Source: Trematomus loennbergii
Taxonomy: Eukaryota > Chordata > Actinopteri > Perciformes > Nototheniidae
Assembly (NCBI GenBank): GCA_012861695.1
Contig: JAAOOA010000353.1
Location: 248,001 to 312,000, forward strand
Length of the DNA stretch: 64,000 nucleotides
Direction: 5' to 3'
Under the pieces are notes generated by a model, which did not search any database, had not been told where the DNA came from, and worked only from the letters and a program-made list of their open reading frames with translations. Below, piece by piece: positions 44,587-55,771 of the stretch (position 1 is the first letter of the stretch; every line of letters begins with the position of its first letter). Position numbers and translations under genes: made by a program.

Positions 44587-45746
44587 CCTGTTAAGCACAA
44601 GCCTGTTTTTCATGTTTCAGGCTCGAAAATGACATGCCCAAAACAAATGACTACAAGTTAACTTCTAAAAGGATTATATGAATAATTATTTTATCAAAGC
44701 AAGGTTACATCTGTGAGTTGGATGTAGAAGTGTCAGAATCAATATAGATGTTTTTTATTTTAAAGAAAATTCAGATTTTACATAGTAAAAAACTGTAAAT
44801 TATAGTGTCCGTCCAAATATTATTTTTTACAGATAGTGAAAACTACCCTTGGATGATGGGTTAGTAGACTAAAAGCTTTAGGAATCCAAAGTACAACTTA
44901 TACTAAGTACCCTGTATCAAGATTGATGCAAAACAAGTGACATTTGACCTTTTAGAGGTTTAGCCAAAACCACCCCACCTCTGAGTGGTGATTTGGGTGA
45001 AAATGTTTTTTTTCCCATATCTCTGGCCCCCCTTGGTCGATTTGGATGGTTGACACCTCTTTCTGACTGTTAGAGCCAATAGAATCGAAGGGGGAGGCTC
45101 CCACACACACGTTGTGAAGAGAAATGGTGGGGGCTGCGCGCATGTAAATGTGCAGCAGAGTGGACCGATCTCTCGCTCTGACATTTAGAAACGAAAAAGC
45201 AGTTTTATTGCTTATGGATTATCAGAAATAATTTCAAAGAGGACACAGATACATTCGATTAACCTATGGATTAACTGCAGCATCGTTTTTTATCGTTTAT
45301 TTTAATGCCATTGAAGACCAGTTTTGACCAAGGTAAGCCATGTTAGCGTTTCTAGCTACCTAGCTCCACATGTTATGATGTACGCTTTCGTTTATAGCGT
45401 CGCAAATGTTTATCACTGAGTGTTGAGGTGGGCACCAAACGATTCTGTGTCTCCAGGACACCCAAAACGAGTGGTTTGCTGTGCATCTAGGATAAGTAAT
45501 AAGGGAGTTATTGTGAGTTTAAGTGCCGTTTTAGGTTACATTTTTCGCTTGTGGCTAATTCAGAGGCTGAGTGTTAGCATTGTGGGGTTTTTTGGATAAA
45601 AAAAAAAAGAGATCAGTTAGCTGAGTTTCTTCCCGTTACATGGATATAAAACATTCATAGTTTATTAAATATTAAGATTCCTTAGACGTTGTTTCCTGCA
45701 AATGACGCGTTTATCCGCCGGTACCGGGGGGGCCGTGCGTAACAGG
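44587..45746. mobile_element. piggyBac-like element X (1,160 bp)
   Basis: Starts CCTGTTAAGCAC and ends GTGCGTAACAGG (11 of 12 bases match in inverse), with TTAA on both sides (44,583-44,586 and 45,747-45,750). An inverted relative (Y) starts at 46,668. No transposase. Confidence 0.65.
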
Positions 45747-45747
45747 T

Positions 45748-46111
45748 TAAAGAAAATTCAGATTTTACATAGTAAAAAACTGTAAATTATAGTGTCCGTC
45801 CAAAAATTATTTTACTTATAGTGAAAACTACCCTTGGATGATGGTAAGGTAGACTAAAAGCTTTAGGAATCCAAAGTACAACATATAATAAGTACCCTTT
45901 ATCAAGATTGATGCAAAACAAGTGACATTTGACCTTTTTAGAGAGATTTAGCAAAAAGAGACCACTTCTGGGGTCATTTGGGTGAATTTTCCATATCTCT
46001 GGCCCCCCTTGCTCGATTTTGATGGTTGACACCTCTTTCTGACCGTTAGAGCCAATAGAATCACTCATTGTGAGAAAAAAAAGGTGGGGGCTTTGCGCAT
46101 GTAATTTTGCA
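45748..46111 (+). repeat. Partial direct copy of element X
   Basis: Repeats X from about 44,761 to 45,145 with small changes ('GAAAATTCAGATTTTACATA' start). It begins right at the TTAA that ends X and stops where a Harbinger-type MITE enters. Confidence 0.7.
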
Positions 46112-46114
46112 TTA

Positions 46115-46600
46115 CGGCCCCTACACACGGCGGCGTGCGTTGACGCTTCAATGCTTCTGCCCATTCACTTTGAAGGGGTGACGTCACGATTCGCCGAACT
46201 GCATTCTGGGAGCAAAGCGTAGCCTTTCTCGCGGTGCTCGCTGCAAAAGTAGAGCAATGTTCTACTTTTGAAGCTGAGGCGGAGGCGTCAGCCAATCAAA
46301 TCCCGCGTATGCAAATCTGCCAGTACAAGCGCTAGCCAATCAAACCACGTGTATGCTGAGAGAGCCAGACCGCAGTTCATTTCCTCATATGCCAAAAAAA
46401 GGAGGAGAAAATAATCGTAGCGGTAGGGAATCACCTGGTGCTTTCAGTCCCTGTTTACCTGCCGGGATACAAACCGGAGGAGCCAGGCATGGAGGGAGGT
46501 GGCAGAGACAGTGGGTGAAACTGGTAGGTTTTCGCCTGTTTGGGGAGTTTATATCCAGTGTACTTCGTTTGAATGGACAGCAGCATAGACAGTATATTTA
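46115..46600. mobile_element. Harbinger-type element, relative of 13,701-14,023, right end lost
   Basis: Starts CGGCCCCTACACACGGCGGC after TTA (46,112-46,114) and follows the 13,701 MITE for about 220 bp. It then continues into unrelated sequence with a purine-rich frame (46,353-46,601). The matching right TIR is not found, so the right limit is approximate. Confidence 0.55.
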
Positions 46601-46667
46601 GCCACCATGCAATGTTGCATAAAATAGCACCATAGACATTAATTAAAAATCGCTTTTTAGACATTAA

Positions 46668-47847
46668 CCTCTTAAGCACGGCGGTCCCCCCATTGGACCC
46701 CTCCCACCGTTTTTTTTTTCGAGATAATGTCTCAGGGCTTCTTAACATTTATGAAACTATTAATGTGTAGCACCAGATTAACGGGAATAATCTCAGCTAA
46801 CTGAAGATATGAACCATTTTTACCAAAACACAACACAAGTCTCATAAGAAGCGTCTAAATGACCCCTGAGCGAAACAATTCTAACGCACTGCGGCACACA
46901 ATTCAAGATAAAAATACCCTTATTACTTATCGTAGCTGCACATACAATATAGCCGTTTGAAGCTGAGACTCCACTGATTATTTAGGTATAGTATCATCAC
47001 TGAGCGATCCGAACTTGCGACAGGGGAAGCAAACACAGACATCACAACACGTACCTTTACAGAGCTTTTACGGCAGATCGTCTCACCGTAGCTGTCAATT
47101 AGGTTAAAAAAGACGTGTTCAATGGCATTAAAACGAAAAAAAAAAATGCTACAACTGTTGATCCATAGGTTGATAATGTACCTGTGCCTTTGAAGAAATT
47201 ATTTATAATCCATAATTCCATTTTTATGTAAAAATCGGAGCGGAAAAGTTAGCTGCTAATGGTTGCCACCATTATGGTGTATGCAGCTTCCGGTTTTGGT
47301 AACGCGTCACTCTCACTCCTTATTTGTTAAAGTTTTGGTGTGTATATAACTTTCCCTCGATTCCATTGGCTCTAGCGGTTATAAGAGATTTCATTCATCA
47401 AAATCGAGCAAGGGGGCCAGAGATAGGTCAAATCCACCCAAATGACCCCAGAAGTGGGGGTTTTTGGCTAAATCTCTCTAAAAAGGTCAAATTTCACTTG
47501 TTTTGCATCAATCTTGATACAGGGTACTTATTATATGTTGTACTTTGGATTCCTAAAGCTTTTAGTCTACTAACCCATCATCCAAGGGTAGTTTTCACTA
47601 TAACTAAAAAATCATTTTGGACGGACACTATAATTTACAGTTTTTACTATGTAAAATCTGAATTTTCTTTAAAATAAAAAACATCTATATTGATTCTGAC
47701 TTTTCTACATCCAACTCAGAGGTTTATCATTACTTTGAGACAAACAATTATTAATTTAACCCTTTTAGAAGGGAAGATATGGTCATTTGTTCTGGGAATG
47801 TCATTTTCGAGCCTGAGACCTGAAAAACAGGCTCAGGGCTTAATATA
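46668..47847. mobile_element. piggyBac-like element Y, inverted relative to X
   Basis: Starts CCTCTTAAGCACGG after TTAA (46,664-46,667). The body is an inverted match to X: 47,330-47,839 against 44,595-45,120. The right end is eroded ('CTCAGGGCTTAATATATGC'). Confidence 0.6.
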
Positions 47848-47984
47848 TGCTATATTTAGGGTCGATATGTGTTGAATTTACTTTAAAATAGCGTCTAACT
47901 CTCTCCCCCCTCCCCCGTCGCACCTTCTAACAGAACCCCCCCCCATATCAAATCCCAATGTATTCATATTCTGAGTCATAAACA

Positions 47985-48011
47985 AACACACACACACACA
48001 CACACACACAC

Positions 48012-48103
<92 letters not shown>
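47985..48103. repeat. (CA)n microsatellite, about 119 bp
   Basis: Near-pure CA repeat with one CAACAC interruption near 48,010. Confidence 0.97.
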
Positions 48104-48104
<1 letters not shown>

Positions 48105-48650
48105 CGAGTTTGGTTAGGAGGGACAGCACAGCAAAAGCACAAAGATAACATTAGACAGAATGGCAAGAGGCTGCTTTTGAACTTTTCGTGAAGATGGCCT
48201 TATTCATTTTTAATACAACTGAGATGTTGGGAATCTATTTATAGACAATTTATTGTGGCTCAGGTTAAGATTCCTCAAGTGAGAATCCAAACATAAATAG
48301 TCTTGCAATGGTCTTTGACAGAAGAGATTGACAGCTTCAAAGACTGGTGCATGGCTCCCTCTTTTCTGTCTTTTGAGGTGACTGCAACAAAGGCTCCCCA
48401 CTGTTGTGTTCGCAACAAAGCATGACTCAGTACACATATTCCAGGAATGTAGCTCCTCAATTTCTATTTCATGTCCACAGTATTAGAAAAGATTATTATT
48501 CCACAAATGTATTCTCTCTAGTGATTACCTTGATGCCAAGGAAGTGCTCAGTGTATGTCTTATGACCATTTAAATAGTTAATGTGTTGTCTTGTGTTGAC
48601 CTGCAACCGCATCTTTACACCTCCATGTTCACATTTCCATTACCTAGAGC
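48104..48650. other. No feature recognised
   Basis: Unique-looking sequence without an ORF, RNA gene or repeat that I can name. Confidence 0.4.
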
Positions 48651-49025
48651 AGGGGGTGTCAAACTCAATTTCATCGCGGGCCACATCAGCATTAAGGTTG
48701 CACTCAAAGGGCCGTTGTAACTTTAAGACTATATATATAAATAATGTTTTATATAACATTATTGCCTCTGCATTGGATTATTATCGGATAAGGTAATAAC
48801 TTCATAATTAACTATGTCTGAGAGCAGAAGTTTAGGGCAAATAATTTCAAATAATTGCAAGTCTCTTCAGTGCGCATGTCACAAGATGCATTGTGGTACA
48901 TGTAGTTTATGGACATTGTGCTTCTGTAAAGTGGCATGAAACCGTATAATAAACATATTATATGTTTTGAAGCTCTTGCGGGCCAAATCAAATGAAGTCG
49001 GGGGCCGGATTTGGCCCACAGACCT
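48651..49025. mobile_element. hAT-type MITE remnant
   Basis: Starts CAGGGGGTGTCAAACTCA and carries GCGGGCCACATC, then near the right GCGGGCCAAATC and GGGGGCCGGATTTGGCCC. This is the common vertebrate hAT pattern beginning 'CAGGGGTGTCAAACTCA'. The right terminal repeat is eroded and no clear TSD remains. Confidence 0.65.
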
Positions 49026-49829
49026 AGAGAGTACCAAAATACAGTGAGTCCTAAACACAAGTAGTCAGGGTTCATTTATAACGCTTATTTTGATTTATTT
49101 TTCTCAAATGATGCTGTATGTTTCACTTTCTGAAAGCGTTAGAATCGCACATGAAAAATATTGAAAGCTGCCAGCTGCCCTCAGCCATGTCTTTGGCGGT
49201 GATCCAAGCTTCGGTACCACAGTGGATAAAGTTAGTAATACATTTATACTGATCAAATGTCAATACATTACATAAGTCTTATTCTCATTCATACTTAATT
49301 TATTTCTTCTTCTGTCAGTATGAACACAAAAAACTAACCGGTATTACATTTCATTCTAAAGTTTACGGTCTAAAAAGGTATTTAAAACAGATAATTTGTC
49401 GTTGCTTTGGCATAAGCAGTCAGAGGAAACATAACGTTCTCAGTAAGATTCCTTGAAGAACTAGAGCACAAGAACCAAAGTAAGCTTACTTTCAATGAAC
49501 CTTCAATATAGACCTAACATGTGAAGAAACATACTTTATTTAAAAAAACATTTATAACTAGTTTAGGTTGTTTGAGAGGTAATTGAAATAGCTAAGGGTG
49601 ATGATCTGCGAACACGAACCTACAGACTGCTGGAGAAGAGATATCACAGGGGGGGGGTTGGGACACACACATTCCGATGGCCAATTTGTTTTAAACAAAG
49701 AGTAGGCTATACTCAACATAGTGGGTGGGGGCTGGTGAACGGTATGGTCAATGTTTGTAAACACTGTGACATTTTGACTTTATTTGATCATTTCAGTAAA
49801 AACTAACGTTCATATTACTGTTTTGCCTG
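49026..49829. other. No gene recognised
   Basis: No ORF or named repeat. A 40-bp stretch near 49,725-49,765 ('GGTGAACGGTATGGTCAATG') recurs at about 51,810-51,850. Confidence 0.4.
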
Positions 49830-50880
49830 GCTGGACCTGTAATTTACAGGAAAGGAGTGCACGCTACTAAATAGACACGCTACCATGGAAACCAAACAAT
49901 GGTGTTGCTGTATTGAAGTCCGAGTGGAACAGTCATATTTGAAGCGTTATGTTAGAATGAAACAGCGAGGTCGTGACTCACAAAAAAAAGTGTTACTTCA
50001 CTACTGTAAGCTTGTCACTCAGAGTAACCTACAGTTAACTTAACTGTTGGAAAAGAAAGATCAGGGGGGGAGAGAGCTGTGATGGGCCATTAGGAGTGTA
50101 AACACACAGCTGAGAGCTGCCGTTTCATTCTGACTGTTTAAAAAAACGGTAACAACGGACTATTTTTCTTAGCGGATGCATGTAAATTTAAATCAATACA
50201 TACAACTATTTTTTAAATCAATAAAAATATGTTCTAAATCCATAAAACCATTTTAATTAATATTGGGAGTCATGTCGTTACTTTGTTGAGAATGTGGCCA
50301 TGTAATAAGCGGGATAATTTGCAGCGACTTGGTCATTATGGGGAAAAATAACACCCAGGGATCAGTAATTTTAGTGAATTACTGAGTTTAGGCACGTAAT
50401 AACATTTTAATGAAGTTGAATACAGTATATTCATATTTGTCAGTGATTTCATGTCAATTCGGCGAACATAAACGATTAAATTAGGATTAAAAATCGAGAG
50501 CCGGCTGCGTTTGTTTTTTCGACTAAACAACATTATTTTGTTAAATAAAACAACATGGTGATGTTTTGTAAATGATTACATGTCTTATTTAGCACAGACT
50601 ATGATCCTATCCGTGACATATGGATCTTAACAAAGATCCGCTATACATTAGTACCAGACATACTGTACAAGACTCCACACATGACTCCAGTGTGGAACCC
50701 CACTGCACCCCCTGGTGGATCAATGATCCATTGCAGCTGGCTTCACAATAATTACATTTATTTATCACGGGGGCGGTATCAAGTCAGACTGGGGGCCGGC
50801 CGGCCATCACGGAACGTGCACGAACCGATCACGACCCTCGCATTTTAAACTGTCCAAAATAAGACGCTCCATCTGTAGGC
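49830..50880. repeat. 1 kb direct repeat, unit 1
   Basis: Begins GCTGGACCTGTAATTTACAG and matches 52,897-54,063 throughout with small indels. No ORF. It ends with a GC-rich block ('ACGACCCTCGCATTTTAAAC') also found inverted at 7,924-8,022. Confidence 0.85.
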
Positions 50881-50889
50881 AATGCTATC

Positions 50890-51275
50890 CATTTACATGT
50901 ACTAATGTAGGCTCTTTCAGTCAAGAATTTGAATTTGAAGGATGGGGAGACGCTCTGCCAACAGTGACCCAATCTTCTGCTCCTTACAACCTACTCACTG
51001 CCTGTGTTTTAACATGTTTTAATATGTTGTTTGTTTTATTTGTTTTGTTTTAATGTTCTGTATTTTAAATTGTTTATTTAAGTCTCCCAGTAATGTATGT
51101 TGCATGTTTAAAATGTATTGTATTTACTTGTTTAAAATGAAATGTGTTTAGATTGACTTTAAAAATCTAACTAACTACAGATGAAAATAGCCTATGGCTA
51201 ACTCTGGCACATTTACAGAAATGTTATAATGTGCACGCCCTGTTAAATAAATGAATAAATAAATAAAAACACCAT
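50890..51275 (+). repeat. LINE-like 3' tail
   Basis: A non-coding stretch with 'GAAAATAGCCTATGGCTAAC' and a terminal TAAATGAATAAATAAATAAA run, as in 3' ends of fish non-LTR elements. No RT coding is visible, so it is a 5'-truncated copy at most. Confidence 0.45.
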
Positions 51276-52896
51276 TGCCACCGGTCATTCCAGTGCCAGT
51301 GGTCACTCCAGGGTCGGCGGCCACACCTGATGAACCCACAGGGCAGTTTCCTCAGAGCGAGAGGAACATTTTTATCAGGACAGCTTTTTTAAGGGACAGC
51401 ATCGCCCTGAGATCTATGCTGCTAATATTTTCATAACGCCATTTGTGACATATGGGAGAATGGTGAAAAGAACCAACTGGACTGGGACCAATGGAAAATG
51501 CCTTCCCCTCTGTGAAGCGATCTATCTAAGTTCTATTCATATTCTTGACAGGAAGAGCATGTAAATGGGGGGCCTATATGCATTTGAAAAGCATATAAAT
51601 CACACAGTTAGTATACAATAGGCTTAAAAGCACTATCGATAACCATTGCCCTTCTCCAATTCAAACCAAGGTATCTTGGGTCAGTATTGTCTTCAAAAAG
51701 TTTGTGACAAGATGTGAAGTCAACAGGTATTCACTCAGAGGGGGGTAGGTACTAAATGCCACCCATTACATGTTGGCAAACAAAGTCAAAAATCAACATA
51801 CAGTAGGGGGGTGGGGGATGGTGAACGGTATGGTCAATGTTTGTAAACACAATCCCCAGGATGTGTCCTAATCAAACCAAAATAGAAAATGCAGATATTA
51901 CACTCATAAAAGAAATGGTAGACATATCAGTAGCTTACTCTTAGTGCCAAGTTGTCTCAGACAATCTGCATTTCCTAATGGGACAGTTCTGTGCAAAATG
52001 TGGGACACTGAAAAGTCTATGTTAAAAGCCTCAGTCACCTTAATTCATGTAATAAAAACATCTCAGGTCAGTAACACTGAAAGCTAAATGTGCAATACCA
52101 TGTTCAGCTATGTTACTATTTATAATGTTATTGTTGTTACAACAGAAGATGTTTTCTTTATATGAAGTTAAATGCATCAATCTGTGCACTTTGAGGTCAA
52201 AAATTAAGAGATTTATGGATACCGCTGGAAAAAGACTGCAGTACATATGCCGAGCCTGTACGTAGTGCTGCTTAACTTCCTCCACAAAAGCAGCCTTCTG
52301 TTTATTCAACATGGTGGGGGCCGAGGGAACCGGGCAGAGTTTTCGCCGGTCAACGTGTGTTAAAGTTTAAATCTTCCTTATTGAGCTTTAAAACAAATGA
52401 ATAACGACTATATATAAAATAAAATAAAAAACACGGTGTTGTTATGCTGCTGTACGTTAAATTACTCCGTTCTTCGCTTGTAATTATGCCGTTACAAGCT
52501 TCATAGTTGTATTTATCATCTAAATTTGCCGAAACAAGTTTAATATTCTGAAAGCCAAGACTTTGTTTATTTAAAATCAAACAAAACACCCGAACCCCGA
52601 AAAAATAGTTTTTTACGCAAATCCACGTTTATTTGAAATGAGCCATTGCGACTTCCGACTGATTTCGATAGTGCGGGTCACATATATTATATAGTGCATT
52701 GTATTATTAAGTAATATCAAACATTAACCCCATTATAGCAGATGCCACATTGAATGGATGAACACATGTATGCATCAATAATTACAACAGAGTATTTCTA
52801 AATACAAGCTGTAAAAATACTTATATGTATTTAATACTAATAACATAATGATTAATTTCAGATGATAATACTTTTCAGTGTCTGTCTCATGCAGCA
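51276..52896. other. No gene recognised
   Basis: AT-rich. The only internal match is about 51,797-51,853 to 49,715-49,765. Short frames on the minus strand at 52,040-52,589 have no family features. Confidence 0.4.
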
Positions 52897-54063
52897 GCTG
52901 GACCTGTAATTTACAGGAAAGGAGTGCGCGCTACTAAAGAGCATAGACTGTATATATAAAGAGACGCGCTACCATGGAAACCAAACAATGGTGTAGCTGT
53001 ATTGAAGTCCGAGTGGAAACAGTAGCATTTGGAGCGTTATGTTTGAATGAAACAGCCAGGTCGTGACTCACACAAAAAAAGTGTTCCTTCACTAACTGTA
53101 AGCTTGTCACTCAGAGTAACCTACAGTTAACTTAACTGCTGGAGAAGAAAGATCAGGGGGGGGGAGAGCTGTGGCTGATGGGCCATTAGGTGTGTAAACA
53201 CACAGCATTCAGACTGTTTAAAAAACGGTAACAACGGACTATTTTTCTTAGCGGATGCATGTCAATTTAAATCAATACATACAACTATTTTTTAAATCAA
53301 TAAAAACATTTTATAAATCCATAAAAGCATTTAAATTAATATGGGAGTCATGTCGTTACTTTGTTGAGAATGTGGCCATGTAACAAGCGGGATAATTTGC
53401 AGCGACTTGGTCATTGTGGGGAAAAATAACACCCAGGGATCAAGATCCCACCGCTACGCGTCGGGATCCTGATCTGCCTGACAAGGCTCCATTAAAATAT
53501 AAATATTTTTAGTGAATTACTGAGTTTAGGCACGTTAATAACGTTTTAATGAAGTTGAATACAGAATATTCATATTTGTCAGTGATTTAATGTAAATTCG
53601 GCGAACATAAACATAAATGATCGTGGTGAAGATGATGATTAAATTAGGATTAAAAATCGAGAGCCGGCTGCATTTCCTCTCGTCCGTTTTTTTCGACTAA
53701 ACAACATTATTTTGTTAAATAACAACATGGTGATGTTTTGTAAATGATTACATGTCTTATTTAGCACAGACTATGATCCTATCCGTGACATATGGATCTT
53801 AACAAAGATCCGCTATACAGTAGTGCCAGACATACTGTACATCCAGTTTACTGTATCGAAGTTGATTTCACATGAGCTCCAGTGTGGAACCCCACTGTGT
53901 CAATGATCCATTGCAGCTGGCTTCACAATAATTACATTTATTTATCACAGGGGCGGTCTCAAGTCAGACTGGGGGCAGGCTCTTCATCACTGGCCTTTCA
54001 CGGGCCGTTCACGGGCCGACCACGACCCTCACGTTTCAAACTGTCCTAAATAAGCTGCTACAT
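52897..54063. repeat. 1 kb direct repeat, unit 2
   Basis: Second copy of 49,830-50,880, with small insertions such as 53,441-53,505 and 53,608-53,630. Its end (53,960-54,063) is the inverse of 7,924-8,022. Confidence 0.85.
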
Positions 54064-54624
54064 GTCCAAATAAATCTATCAGATCTAGCTAGTTCTAGTT
54101 AATGATATGACTGCCTGCTTATCAAAGGACCTAAACAATAAGCGTTGCTTGGCAACGGCATGTTGCCGCAAAGTATAGCGCAGCATTATGCATAGGCTAT
54201 GTTTATATGAGGGGTCAAAATCCATGCTAATAAAATGCTCATATATTTATTTTTTCTCTTCATTCCCCGCGCCCAAAAATAAATAAATATACCAATTTCA
54301 GGAAAAGTAACAAAGTTTGAGCAGTGTGGGTTTTATATTAACAGAGTTAGATATTTCAAAACGCAAAGTGTAATAACTGCAGTTCGCCTCCCTGTCACCG
54401 AGAATGACAAAGATCCTCGTGAAGCACAAGCCCATGTCACTAAATTGTAAGTACAACTTATTAAAAAGATCAGTTCAATGCAACTAATGTCGTCTTAGTG
54501 TTATTGCATGATGTTAAAATTGGTTTGCCATGAATTTAGTGATGGATTGTAAACATTTGAAATGTAGCATTTAAGTGTTTCTCAGTTACAAAGTTGTTGT
54601 TTTAATAAATCAGACACTGATGGT
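54064..54624. other. Repeat debris left of a hAT
   Basis: 54,064-54,185 is shared with 27,900-28,150. The rest has no recognised feature. Confidence 0.45.
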
Positions 54625-55530
54625 CAGAGATGGGATCGTTACTAAAAAAAAGTAATATATTACACATTACATATTACTTTAAAAAAAAGTAATATATTAC
54701 ACTACTTCATTAATCTCTACATAAAGTAACTCGTTACTTTACTCGTTACTTTACTCGCAGGGCCGGCCCGCCCCTCCCTACAGGCAGATCACGCTGACTG
54801 CTAAAGTTTCAAATGTTCTCTTTAGTTCAGTTTCCATTGTCGCATAAGACTGATCCAGATAGCTCTGACTATGGCTGTCCTCTGTCTCCTGCTATCTGTA
54901 TTTTGCGCAGTATATCTCTGAACGATGCGATGGTGATTCCACTGTGCAAATGGGCAACATTACCTCTAGTATGAAGGATGCTACAAGCCTGTCCATCTCT
55001 GCTTTGGTTACCGGTCCTCCAAATTCTAATTTGTGCTGCTTCGGAGTCGGCGGCGGCGCACTCACAACATCCTCACTCTGGGTTCGGGGGTCCTTAGCTA
55101 TTAGCTTCACCTTAGCATGTGTTCTTTGCAGGTGTTTGTTGAGGTTTGACGTGGTGTTTACAGCAGTGGATAGCAGCTTCTGGCCTGGACACAGTTTGCA
55201 CCTCACCGTCACATTCCTGTCTATTCTTTGGACAAACTCAAAATAATGGGCATACCTCCACCCCTCGAAAGTTATCGCTGACTCAGCCATGTTTATGCAG
55301 CACTGCACGTGGAGACGTGGACGCGCAAGTCGCGCAGATTACGTACATATAAACCTGCGGCGGAAACCCCTCTTGTCTGTCAGTGTGATTATGACTGATT
55401 TTATAAAAGTAACGAAGTAACGCGTTTCGGGGCAATGTTAGTAACTGTAGTGTGATTACTGAATTATAAAAGTAAAACGCGTTACACTACTCCGTTACCG
55501 ACAAATGTAATATTATTACACCCAACTCTG
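54625..55530 (-). mobile_element. hAT element of 906 bp with a BED finger ORF
   Basis: Ends are CAGAGATGGGATCG and CACCCAACTCTG, with a perfect 8-bp TSD CTGATGGT (54,617-54,624 and 55,531-55,538). Subterminal 'GTAACTCGTTACTTTACTCG' and 'AACGCGTTACACTACTCCG' repeats are present on the two sides. It retains only the N-terminal BED finger region of a transposase. Confidence 0.88.
54892..55308 (-). CDS. BED zinc-finger protein, truncated hAT transposase
   Basis: An open frame of 138 residues. The BED-type finger uses C37, C40, H59 and H64 (VRCKLC, then 'LNKHLQRTHA'), preceded by the aromatic 'WRYAHYFEFV' part. After a linker rich in Ser and Pro, 'VTKAEMDRLVASFILEV' and VESPSHR mark the start of the hAT core, and the frame then stops. 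In full transposases the finger binds the element ends. A finger-only protein could bind the same sites without cutting. The Met at 55,290 (residue 7) is an alternative start. No promoter or splice sites can be assigned, and expression is unknown. Confidence 0.7.
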   Translation of the reverse strand: MQCCINMAESAITFEGWRYAHYFEFVQRIDRNVTVRCKLCPGQKLLSTAVNTTSNLNKHLQRTHAKVKLIAKDPRTQSEDVVSAPPPTPKQHKLEFGGPVTKAEMDRLVASFILEVMLPICTVESPSHRSEIYCAKYR

Positions 55531-55538
55531 CTGATGGT

Positions 55539-55771
55539 GCAGCGCTGTACTGTACCTCTTTTATAGGCATGTTTTCCCTAATAAATAGTTTTTGCGCTGA
55601 TCAGGGGTACTTGGCTACATTTCTTTTTCAAAAGGGGTACATGATTGAAAAAGGTTTGAGAAGCACTGCTGTAGCGAGTACAACTCTAACACAGAAAAGA
55701 CCTGTCTATGCTGCACCAGAACGCCTCGTTGGAGATTTTTCTTTTTCCATTTTCTTTTCCTGGTCATAGTG
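55539..55771. other. hAT-tail-like and repeat debris
   Basis: 55,600-55,675 ends in 'GGTTTGAGAAGCACTGC', like the end of a common vertebrate hAT family. 55,676-55,740 resembles 38,270-38,330 in inverse (the TTAA element). Confidence 0.4.

Noticed and set aside
44587..47847. A single long palindromic transposon
   Set aside because: First read as one element with 1.1 kb TIRs. Internal TTAA-bounded ends at 45,747 and 46,664 show it is better explained as two inverted piggyBac-like elements.
47878..48166. Minus-strand frames coding for alternating Val-Cys
   Set aside because: They are read from the (CA)n microsatellite and have no protein features.
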